Below, in pieces: positions 7,801 to 14,223 of a stretch of 26,622 bases of DNA. The stretch lies in assembly GCA_946892075.1 (NCBI GenBank), contig CAMPNZ010000016.1, positions 1 to 26,622 on the forward strand, in the 5' to 3' direction. A program made the translations under genes and the position numbers. The DNA is from an uncultured Coriobacteriales bacterium. GTDB taxonomy: Bacteria > Actinomycetota > Coriobacteriia > Coriobacteriales > Eggerthellaceae. Positions within the stretch are counted from its first letter, which is position 1. Each line of letters begins with the position of its first letter. The notes under the pieces were generated by a model. That model had not been told where the DNA came from, ran no database searches, and worked only from the letters and a program-made list of their open reading frames with translations.

Positions 7801-8005
7801 CAACGCGCTTCATTTCGACACCACGCGTGAAGATGTGGTTGCGCTGTTGATGCGTTCGTATCTTGCAGCAGGTCAGCGTATGAAAGCTATCACTACCTAT
7901 CGCGCCTTCAAAGAAGAGCTGTCGCGCACTATTGGAATTGAACCGTGTGACTATGTTCAGCAGCTTTATAAAAGCGCCTTGAGCAATGATTTTTCGAAAG
8001 AATAG
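4811..8005 (+). CDS. Large P-loop ATPase/BTAD-family transcriptional regulator
   Basis: 1064 residues; ATG preceded by AAAGGGG with 5 nt spacing. The N-terminus is a P-loop NTPase: Walker A APVGFGKTS (45-53) and a Walker B-like LKLVAFDD (98-105), in the style of MalT/STAND regulators. A long, mostly helical middle (about 235-660, probably TPR-like) follows, then a Cys-, Pro- and Asp-containing variable linker to about 810. The C-terminus is an OmpR-type winged helix (about 813-905: VHIFGRFRIVCNG, LLWPESS, ARKNLYSLW) and a BTAD domain (about 910-1060), as in SARP/AfsR-like activators. Family knowledge: such proteins activate transcription in response to a ligand or partner bound by the middle part. 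The domain order here, NTPase first and DNA-binding/BTAD last, is MalT-like rather than AfsR-like. Residues 213-234 are in-frame QVDALS repeats. The target is unknown; the divergent sstT is the nearest candidate. Confidence 0.85.
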   Translation: MTCYLEASLCCGDAPARLAQLSYVTRPHLITSLLQERNVARFIVAPVGFGKTSLAYEYCKTVFSFKNLAWFDCTNPRFLRDLDNKRLVEFILDKHLDLKLVAFDDLPLLDESRQNAFSQCIDACIERHIEVLVTCEPSCDAYASLQKDRLYLPTSCLLLTNEELANAQRRLRHICYDYESVHDTTRLYIKGRPLRSRLEGSANAEERTPDAAQVDALSQVDALSQVDALSQVDASAHKNDAYRLFQRIPQVCWRYNGHASRDFIEACLRAARDKKELFALVTLFIVQRAPLCQLEDIVSIDADWLADFARVYAFVDYDTQVREFETLHADVSCVLEAFRHVLQPSTTRFSVHGSDLRDFLSLSHCANVHDYFELISDVLCSRNNYARALQCLPYGFSLQEQFEWCLLRNKTLIEQYCLADSLVLLENVLPHVDKHKAECMLMCAERHFYFAHYKRVRALASRVLHDKDASSELKLAALNLYMGSGGRLCAHRDQCDSEFHDEHFADVYFDEPIGAFTHDTCVGVLSHDACEGAFSHNERADVCTLDDIEFAAEQGTYAMLESFVSNKAPKLAFRQSQAIFDDSLYWCALVLVKIAGTLTQLYHEGSLVHHYNVDDRIRQFMHLACLKEIPAAQAFIARAFSKEIRYITPFYACLGLAYCALCKENSMFPARLLNARTCCALHDSHVLLEYEHIRFQKMSPRPPAHVLETPPSPIDCSPCSAGCRIKHEPDTYTEAHCEDTPCATNLYPYTSQGSVLLNAHASDIRANILYNPLVQRSDAPSRTNEPEIDDSPAYDAPAYDAANDVTGAGAPVLSVHIFGRFRIVCNGIEVTEQLCKRHKLQTLCAILLLNKEKEIPKTVLAQLLWPESSIPTARKNLYSLWSVLIHALSLSDGSCPYFTRSTHAYAVNKALVRCDIDEFRMMCSDFQQGKFDQARWKHYLNVLGEDYQDVLMLGEYDNTYVIRQRETCRAKLIEALMCAAQMLYSAGDYMAAAACVSNALHFDTTREDVVALLMRSYLAAGQRMKAITTYRAFKEELSRTIGIEPCDYVQQLYKSALSNDFSKE
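5447..5512 (+). repeat. 18-bp in-frame tandem repeat (3.7 copies) inside the BTAD regulator
   Basis: Three identical copies of CAAGTTGATGCGCTGTCG start at 5447, 5465 and 5483, with a partial fourth at 5501. They encode QVDALS repeated. Identity at DNA level shows recent slippage or strong constraint; copy changes keep the frame. It lies in a linker between the NTPase domain and the helical middle. Confidence 0.95.
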
Positions 8006-8053
8006 TGCCACATAATGCGCGTATGTACGCAGCGCCACCAGAAAAGAAAGTTG

Positions 8054-8090
8054 CAGCGGCGTTCCCAGTACATGCCTGGGTGCGCCGCTG
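8054..8090. terminator. Long GC-rich hairpin between the BTAD regulator and secA
   Basis: An 8-bp stem, CAGCGGCG (8054-8061) with CGCCGCTG (8083-8090), continues past a 2x2 internal loop into CCCAG/CTGGG (8064-8068, 8076-8080) with a 7-nt loop. A competing outer pairing TTGCAGC (8051-8057)/GCTGCAA (8096-8102) overlaps it. No U-run follows on the plus strand, so termination is likely but not canonical. Confidence 0.5.
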
Positions 8091-8207
8091 GTTTAGCTGC
8101 AATAAAAACGTTCGCCAGCAATGTAACGGAACGCAAAGGAGCGCAAAGGAACTAATATTTGGCAAATTTCAGCTGATATTATGGTTGCGCGTATAAATAA
8201 GCTCTGT

Positions 8208-8236
8208 TTGTGCTAGAGTTACAAAGGTTATATAGT
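8208..8236 (+). promoter_or_regulatory. Probable secA promoter
   Basis: TTGTGC (8208-8213), a 17-nt spacer and TATAGT (8231-8236) form a good sigma-70-type promoter. The predicted transcript start would leave a short leader of about 15-18 nt before ATG 8259, including the ribosome site ATAAGGA (8244-8250). Two direct copies of CGCAAAGGA (8132-8140, 8142-8150) lie upstream. Confidence 0.5.
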
Positions 8237-8258
8237 AAACGCGATAAGGAATACATCT

Positions 8259-11015
8259 ATGGCAGGATTTCTTTCAAAGTTGCTGACGTTTGGCGAAGGT
8301 CGTCAACTTAAAAACTACCAGGCTATTGCCGCTAAAATTAACGATATTGAGCCATCGATGCAAAAGCTCAGCGATGAAGAATTGCAAGCGCTTACCAGCA
8401 CATATCGTGAACGGCTTGATGCCGGCGAAAAGCTTGATAACTTGTTGGTAGAGGCTTTTGCAACGGTACGTGAAGCCAGTGTGCGCGTGCTTGGCATGCG
8501 TCATTTCGATGTACAGCTTATTGGTGGTATGGCTCTTAATGCTGGTCAGATTGCAGAAATGAAAACTGGTGAAGGTAAAACACTCGTTTCAACGCTGGCT
8601 GGTTATCTGAATGCGCTTGAAGGTAAAAATGTTCACATCGTTACCGTAAACGATTACTTGGCGCGCCGCGACAGTGAAATTATGGGTCGTTTGTACCGCT
8701 TCTTAGGCATGAAGGTTGGCCTCATTCAAAACAATATGCCGCCATTATACAAAGATGCAGCTTATAAGGCAGATGTTACCTACGGTACGAACTCTGAGTT
8801 CGGTTTTGACTATCTGCGCGACAACATGGTAACGCGTGCTGATCAGCGCGTTCAGCGTGGACATCACTTTGCTATCGTCGACGAGGTTGACTCAATCCTC
8901 ATCGACGAAGCGCGTACACCGCTTATCATTTCAGGTGCGGGAAGCGAAGCGGCCGATATGTATAACCGTTTTGCGCGTGTTATGCCGGCACTCAAGCGCG
9001 ACGAAGACTTCGAAATGGACGAAGGTAAGCGCACGATTAACACAACCGAGTCGGGCTTGGAGCACATTGAACAACTTCTTGACTTGGATATTTATTCTGA
9101 TCCGTCGGGTCAGCTTGCCAATCACTTGCAGCAGGCACTGAAAGCGCAATTTATGTTCAAGCGCGATGTTGACTATGTTGTTACGCCTGAAGGCGAAGTT
9201 AAAATTGTTGACGAGTTCACCGGCCGTATTATGGAAGGCAGACGCTATTCCGAGGGCTTGCACCAGGCGCTTGAAGCAAAAGAGCACGTGCGCATTCGCG
9301 AAGAAAACCAAACGCTTGCAACCATTACGCTGCAAAATTACTTCCGTTTGTACGACAAGTTGTCGGGCATGACGGGTACTGCTATGACAGAAGATGCCGA
9401 GTTTAGAGAAATCTACAAGTTGCCAGTAATGGCTATTCCACCTAATAAACCGGTTATCCGTAAAGATCAAAACGACCAAATTTACCGAACGGTTGACGCT
9501 AAATTTAACGCTGTTGCCGACGAAATTGCAGATAGAAATGCAAAAGGGCAGCCTGTTTTGGTTGGTACCGTTTCAATTGAAAGCTCCGAGCGTCTGTCGC
9601 GTTTGCTTGACAAGCGCGGTATTCGTCATGAAACGCTGAATGCAAAAAATCACGAACGCGAGGCGCATATTGTTGCGCAAGCAGGTCGTTTGGGCGCTGT
9701 TACGATTGCAACGAACATGGCTGGTCGTGGTACCGACATTTTGCTTGGCGGTAACCCAGAAGTGCTTGCTGATGATGCCTTGCGTTTGCTTGGCTACAAC
9801 CCCAGCTTGTACGAGGGCGAAGTTCCCGAGGAAGGCGAGCTTCCTGCTCCTACGACTGCTCAGCGTGAACTGGCGTTAACCGAAGCCAAGAAAATTTGCA
9901 ACAAGGAAGCCGAGCAGGTTATTGCCGCAGGTGGATTGCTTGTTATTGGTACCGAGCGCCACGAGTCACGCCGTATCGACAACCAGTTGCGTGGTCGTTC
10001 AGGCCGTCAGGGCGATCCGGGCGAAACGCAGTTTTATCTGTCGCTTGAAGACGATCTGATGCGTCGTTTCGGTGGCGATAAGATGGACAGAATTTCTGCC
10101 ATGATGGCGCGCAGTTCGCTTTCTGACAACGAACCTATTCAAGCAACGATGGTGTCCAAGGCCATCGAAAGTGCTCAGCGACAGGTAGAAACGATGCATT
10201 TTGCCGCTCGTAAGCATGTTTTGGAATACGACGACGTTATGAACTTGCAGCGTACGGAAATTTACAAGGAGCGCAACGCCATTCTTGATGGTAAAGATAT
10301 GACTGAGCGCATTCCGGAAATTATTCAGGATGTTGTGCAAGAAGCGGTTCAGGAATATTGTCCTGCGCGCGTTCCAAGCGACGACTGGGATGTTAAAGGG
10401 CTTGAAACGTGGGTTGCAAATCTTACGGGTACAAGCGATTTTGTACTTTCGGCGCTTGACCATGGCGACGACCCCGATGTAGTTGTCGAGTTCCTGATTG
10501 AACACTTGAAGAACATCCACGCTATGAAGCGCGAATCGGTTGGCGAAGAGATTATGAAAACGCTTGAAACCCAGGTTATGTTGCGCATTATCGATACGCG
10601 ATGGATGGCTCACCTGCAGGAAATGGATTACTTGCGAACAGGCATTGGCCTGCGCGCGCTGGCTCAGCGTGATCCTCTTACGGAATATCGCGAAGAGGCG
10701 TATCTTGCGTTTAAGCATTTGACGCAGAGCATGTATGAAGACTACCTGCGCACCTTGTTGCGTTTGCAGTTGGCTGTTCCTGAAGATGAAGAAGAAGAGG
10801 TATTGCCGCAGGCAGCTAGCCCCTTACAAGGCAAAGTTCAGTACTCGTCTCCCGAAGCAGCACTTACCGGTGATGATGAAAAACCAGCGCGCGCATCGTC
10901 AACGGTGGTTAAGGACCAAGACGACCCGTATGCGAACGTTGGACGCAATGATATGTGTCCATGCGGTTCTGGCTTGAAGTACAAAAAATGCCACGGCAAA
11001 GACGCGCAAGAGTAG
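8259..11015 (+). CDS. secA: Preprotein translocase ATPase SecA
   Basis: 918 residues, normal SecA length. This is the motor that pushes unfolded precursor proteins through SecYEG at the inner face of the membrane. Visible features: Walker A KTGEGKTL (102-109), the DEVDSILIDEARTP motif (from about 208), the preprotein-crosslinking region in the 230-370 stretch, the second RecA-like domain with TNMAGRGTDI and RIDNQLRGRSGRQGDPG, and the C-terminal SEC-C zinc motif with C900, C902, C911 and H912, which in the family binds SecB or ribosomes. A short acidic linker (EDEEEE) precedes the tail. Start ATG is supported by ATAAGGA 8 nt upstream. prfB follows after 9 nt, so the two are co-transcribed. Confidence 0.98.
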   Translation: MAGFLSKLLTFGEGRQLKNYQAIAAKINDIEPSMQKLSDEELQALTSTYRERLDAGEKLDNLLVEAFATVREASVRVLGMRHFDVQLIGGMALNAGQIAEMKTGEGKTLVSTLAGYLNALEGKNVHIVTVNDYLARRDSEIMGRLYRFLGMKVGLIQNNMPPLYKDAAYKADVTYGTNSEFGFDYLRDNMVTRADQRVQRGHHFAIVDEVDSILIDEARTPLIISGAGSEAADMYNRFARVMPALKRDEDFEMDEGKRTINTTESGLEHIEQLLDLDIYSDPSGQLANHLQQALKAQFMFKRDVDYVVTPEGEVKIVDEFTGRIMEGRRYSEGLHQALEAKEHVRIREENQTLATITLQNYFRLYDKLSGMTGTAMTEDAEFREIYKLPVMAIPPNKPVIRKDQNDQIYRTVDAKFNAVADEIADRNAKGQPVLVGTVSIESSERLSRLLDKRGIRHETLNAKNHEREAHIVAQAGRLGAVTIATNMAGRGTDILLGGNPEVLADDALRLLGYNPSLYEGEVPEEGELPAPTTAQRELALTEAKKICNKEAEQVIAAGGLLVIGTERHESRRIDNQLRGRSGRQGDPGETQFYLSLEDDLMRRFGGDKMDRISAMMARSSLSDNEPIQATMVSKAIESAQRQVETMHFAARKHVLEYDDVMNLQRTEIYKERNAILDGKDMTERIPEIIQDVVQEAVQEYCPARVPSDDWDVKGLETWVANLTGTSDFVLSALDHGDDPDVVVEFLIEHLKNIHAMKRESVGEEIMKTLETQVMLRIIDTRWMAHLQEMDYLRTGIGLRALAQRDPLTEYREEAYLAFKHLTQSMYEDYLRTLLRLQLAVPEDEEEEVLPQAASPLQGKVQYSSPEAALTGDDEKPARASSTVVKDQDDPYANVGRNDMCPCGSGLKYKKCHGKDAQE

Positions 11016-11024
11016 TGAGTAGGC

Positions 11025-12131
11025 GTGGAACTCGATAGTCAGCTGTTTTCGCAGCTTAAGAAGCGTCTTGATGATGCAGCGGAGTTTCTGCACATTGATG
11101 ACAAGAAACGCACGCTGGCAAAACTCGATGCGCAGTCATCTGAAGAGGGGTTTTGGCAAGACGTAGCAAAAGCGCAAGAAATTTCTAAGCAAGCAGGTGT
11201 ACTGCGCGAGAGCATTGCGCAGTACACGCGTACATGCAGCTTGTTTGATGATGCACACACTGCCTTTGAGCTTTCGTGTGAAGACGAAGCGTTTGCAGGT
11301 GAGGCAAGCAAACTTACGAGCACGCTTCAAGACAACATCGAGCAGCTTGAATTAACGTCGTGGTTTACGGGTCGCTTCGATGCTGGCGATGCTATTCTTA
11401 GCATTAACCCAGGTCAGGGAGGTCTTGAAGCAAATGACTGGACCGATATGCTGTTTCAGATGTATCTGCGTTACGCGCAGCAGAAGGGTTGGCGCACAAG
11501 CGTATTAGACGCCACCAGTTCAGAGGTTATTGGTCTTGATCGGGCAACGATTCAAATTGAAGGCTTGAACGCTTACGGCATGCTGCGCAGCGAAATTGGC
11601 GTGCATCGCTTGGTGCGCATTTCGCCAACCGACGAAAAGCAACGCCGCCATACCACCTTTGCAAGCGTGGAAGTGCTGCCTGTTTTACCTGATGAAGTTG
11701 AGGTTAGCATCAACCCTGCGGACGTTCGCGTTGACGTGTATCGCTCAAGTGGCCCTGGTGGACAGTGCGTGAACACCACCGATTCGGCGGTTCGACTGAC
11801 GCACATTCCAACAGGTTTAGTGGTTACGTGTCAAAATCAAAAGTCGCAATTACAAAATAAAGAGGCTGCGTTTCGCGTTTTGCGTGCGCGTCTCTACGAG
11901 CTTGAAGCGCAAAAGCGTGCCGAGAAACTTGACGAGCTGCGTGGTGAACGGCATGAAAATTCGTTTGGCTCGCAAATTCGCAACTACGTTTTGTACCCGT
12001 ATCAGCTGGTTAAAGACTTACGAAGCGGCGTGGAAACGGGCAATGTCGATGCCGTGTTGCAAGGCGATATTGATGCTTTTGTTATCGGCTATCACAAGTG
12101 GAATGCCGCACGCACCACGCAAAGCTCGTAA
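11025..12131 (+). CDS. prfB: Peptide chain release factor 2 (RF2)
   Basis: 368 residues, GTG start 9 nt after secA. RF2 ends translation at UGA and UAA. The catalytic GGQ is at 245-247 (SSGPGGQCVN), with Cys rather than His/Ser after Gln. The frame is continuous: there is no in-frame UGA near codon 25, so the programmed +1 frameshift of many prfB genes is absent, as is common in Actinomycetota. RF2 identity is clear from length, NPGQGGLEANDWTDML, GVHRLVRIS and the NPAD.RVDVYR segment. The stop-codon-reading tripeptide is S200-P201-T202 where RF2 normally has SPF (RF1 has PxT). The upstream ribosome site is weak, suggesting translational coupling to secA. Confidence 0.95.
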   Translation: MELDSQLFSQLKKRLDDAAEFLHIDDKKRTLAKLDAQSSEEGFWQDVAKAQEISKQAGVLRESIAQYTRTCSLFDDAHTAFELSCEDEAFAGEASKLTSTLQDNIEQLELTSWFTGRFDAGDAILSINPGQGGLEANDWTDMLFQMYLRYAQQKGWRTSVLDATSSEVIGLDRATIQIEGLNAYGMLRSEIGVHRLVRISPTDEKQRRHTTFASVEVLPVLPDEVEVSINPADVRVDVYRSSGPGGQCVNTTDSAVRLTHIPTGLVVTCQNQKSQLQNKEAAFRVLRARLYELEAQKRAEKLDELRGERHENSFGSQIRNYVLYPYQLVKDLRSGVETGNVDAVLQGDIDAFVIGYHKWNAARTTQSS

Positions 12132-12485
12132 CCGCCTCGCAAAGCTAGAAACGACCAGACAAAGCTCGTGGTGCGTCACACACGTTACAAAAAGCTGGCG
12201 TTGCGCGCACCCACGTGCGTTCATGCTTATGTTCTTGCGCGGACGTGTTCACACCTGCGCAAACATTACGTTCCAACCCACACCCCAACCCACGTTCGTA
12301 CGTGCATGCACCTGCGTTTACTTGTGGTGCTAACTTGTCAACGTTAGTCTTTCTGTTTACTGGTATCATATCCACAAGCTAAACTTTTATGCGCCGCTTA
12401 CTTACGCTGCCAAGGTGCGTAGTTCAAAGGTGCATTTTTCAGGTATGGTATTTCATGTGATTTGCGCATTTACCAAGGAGTTGTT
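12120..12485. other. Intergenic gap with 20-bp periodic repeats and a possible nfeD promoter
   Basis: No gene is supported between prfB and nfeD. The element CAAAGCT recurs at 12120, 12140 and 12160, giving three loose 20-bp units, the first overlapping the last prfB codons. Further on lie CCAACCCAC-type repeats (12269-12294). A TG-extended -10 box, TGGTATCAT (12361-12369), could serve the nfeD-SPFH unit with a poor -35. No intrinsic terminator was found after prfB. Confidence 0.4.
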
Positions 12486-12992
12486 ATGGAAATTCAGCAG
12501 GATACGCTTATTATTTTTTGGCTTGCGCTTGCTCTTATTATGGGTGTTGCAGAAGCGCTGTCGGTGAATTTAATTACCGTGTGGTTTGTTGTTGGCGCGC
12601 TTATTGCGTTTTTAAGTAATTTATTAGGCGCTCCGCTTATTGTGCAAGCAGCGCTTTTTTTGGTTGTGTCGCTTATTGGCTGCATTTTGTTCAGGCCGTA
12701 TGTGCGCCGCCGTCTTAAGCAGCCTACGCAAGAAGGCGACGATTTAATGGTAGGGCGCATCGCAAAAGTGATTGAAGACATCGACCCAAATCAGCAAACA
12801 GGACGCGTGCGCACGGCTGACCGCATTACGTGGATGGCCATTTCGCAAGATGGATCGTTTATTCCCGCAGGCTCGCACGTTCGCGTTCACGGTCATGATT
12901 CCATCAAGCTGATTGTGTCGCGCTGTTCGGATGACCAGGGAAAAGAGCTTGATGAAATCCTTGCGAACCATTCAGCACCTTATATGTCGTAG
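12486..12992 (+). CDS. NfeD-family membrane protein
   Basis: 168 residues. The ATG at 12486 is preferred over a GTG/ATG further up because AAGGAG (12475-12480) is 5 nt before it. Two to three hydrophobic helices (about 7-25, 29-47, 50-68) are followed by RRRLKQ, then a soluble C-terminal beta domain (about 80-140) with the GRI..V.EDIDP...GRVR..D..W.A...G..I..G..V.V pattern of the NfeD OB-fold. Short NfeD proteins are typically encoded next to SPFH/stomatin proteins and are thought to assist them in membrane microdomains, as here (54-nt gap). Precise function is unknown. Confidence 0.9.
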   Translation: MEIQQDTLIIFWLALALIMGVAEALSVNLITVWFVVGALIAFLSNLLGAPLIVQAALFLVVSLIGCILFRPYVRRRLKQPTQEGDDLMVGRIAKVIEDIDPNQQTGRVRTADRITWMAISQDGSFIPAGSHVRVHGHDSIKLIVSRCSDDQGKELDEILANHSAPYMS

Positions 12993-13046
12993 TGCGCGTG
13001 TACGCCGCCAACTGCTGTGAAAGTCATCTTGAAAGGAGATGTTGTC

Positions 13047-14024
13047 ATGCTGCTTATTATTGTTCTTATTCTTATTTTTGTCTTTTTTTGTTTGTCGTGC
13101 ATCAAAGTTGTGCCTCAAGCAGAAAAGATGGTTATCGAGCGTTTAGGCTCGTATCTCACCACGTGGGACAACGGTTTGCACGTTAAGCTGCCGTTTATCG
13201 ACCGCGTGCGCGCACACGTAAGCGTCAAAGAGCAAGTGTCAGACTTTCCGCCGCAGCCTGTTATCACCAAAGACAACGTGACGATGTCAATCGACTCGAT
13301 TATTTACTTCAAGATTATGGATCCGCGTTTGTACTGCTACGGCGTTGAGCGGCCAATTACTGCTATCGAAAACCTTACTGCCACGACGCTGCGCAATATT
13401 ATCGGCGATTTAGATTTGGATACAACGCTGGTGTCGCGCGACACTATCAACTCGCAGATGCGCGCTATTTTGGATGAAGCTACTGACGCGTGGGGTATTA
13501 AAGTGAATCGCGTTGAAGTGAAAAATATTACTCCACCTGCGGCAATTCAACAAGCTATGGAAAAGCAAATGAAAGCTGAGCGCGAAAAGCGCGAAGCGGT
13601 GTTGTTGGCAGAAGGTCAAAAGCAAAGTGCTATCACGATTGCGGAAGGTCAAAAGCAAGCACAAATTTTAGCCGCAGAAGCACAAAAGCAAATGGTGATT
13701 CTTGCAGCAGAAGCCGAGCGTGAGCGTCAAATTCGTGAAGCGGAAGGTCACGCGCAGGCAATTCGCAGCGTGCAGGAAGCGCAAGCAGCTGGTATTGAGA
13801 TGATTAAGAATGCGGGCGCCGATTCGTCGGTATTAACGCTGCAAGCGTATGAAGCGCTGAAAGAAGTATCGAAAGGCCAGGCCACGAAGCTGATTATCCC
13901 GTCGAATTTGCAGGGCTTGGCAGGTCTTGCGGCGTCGCTGAAAGAAGTGGTAAGCGATGGTGCGCACGCTGTGCAAGCAGACAAGCCAACAGCGCCTGCT
14001 GATGCTAAGCATACTAAAGCGTAA
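13047..14024 (+). CDS. SPFH/stomatin (QmcA-like) membrane protein
   Basis: 325 residues; ATG 13047 has AAAGGAG 8 nt upstream, better than the GTG at 13017. The N-terminal helix (residues 2-19) anchors it. The SPFH (band 7) domain spans about 20-190 (VPQAEKMVIERLGSY, GLHVKLPFID, VSVKEQVSDFPPQPVITKDNV). Next comes a charged, Ala/Glu/Gln-rich coiled coil with repeated AEGQKQ/AEAQKQ units (about 190-245), then the Gly/Ala-rich tail typical of stomatins. Family members oligomerise into membrane rings and modulate membrane proteases or domains. Paired with the NfeD gene; the unit ends at the terminator 14052-14085. Confidence 0.93.
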   Translation: MLLIIVLILIFVFFCLSCIKVVPQAEKMVIERLGSYLTTWDNGLHVKLPFIDRVRAHVSVKEQVSDFPPQPVITKDNVTMSIDSIIYFKIMDPRLYCYGVERPITAIENLTATTLRNIIGDLDLDTTLVSRDTINSQMRAILDEATDAWGIKVNRVEVKNITPPAAIQQAMEKQMKAEREKREAVLLAEGQKQSAITIAEGQKQAQILAAEAQKQMVILAAEAERERQIREAEGHAQAIRSVQEAQAAGIEMIKNAGADSSVLTLQAYEALKEVSKGQATKLIIPSNLQGLAGLAASLKEVVSDGAHAVQADKPTAPADAKHTKA

Positions 14025-14051
14025 GGTTGCACACATACACAGCACACTACC

Positions 14052-14085
14052 CGTGCAAGGCATTTCGGTGTCTTGCACGTTTTTT
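14052..14085 (+). terminator. Intrinsic terminator of the NfeD-SPFH unit
   Basis: CGTGCAAG (14052-14059) pairs with CTTGCACG (14072-14079); the stem can extend by three pairs to a TTTCGG loop, and TTTTTT (14080-14085) follows. Canonical Rho-independent terminator. Confidence 0.93.
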
Positions 14086-14142
14086 ATGCGCCGCGCCCGC
14101 GATTGTAAATTTTGCATTTCCAGATTCTGCTTTGCTCCTGTT

Positions 14143-14202
14143 TGCTTTCGGAAGCATTCTATAATAGCAGTGTTGTCCATGATACTTGTGCTTCGGCGCA
14201 AG
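14143..14202 (+). promoter_or_regulatory. ppc promoter and UUCG-capped leader hairpin
   Basis: A perfect TATAAT (14160-14165) lies 58 nt before the ppc start, with no convincing -35. Just upstream is the inverted repeat TGCTT-tcgg-AAGCA (14143-14156), placed like an operator. The leader contains a 7-bp stem, CTTGTGC (14185-14191) with GCGCAAG (14196-14202), capped by the very stable C(UUCG)G tetraloop. It ends 10 nt before the ribosome site AAGGGG and has no U-run. Confidence 0.55.
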
Positions 14203-14223
14203 CAACTATCTTAAGGGGTTTCC

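Noticed and set aside
11025..11110. Programmed +1 frameshift in prfB
   Set aside because: The frame is continuous through the usual site, with no in-frame UGA after a CUU-like slip codon.
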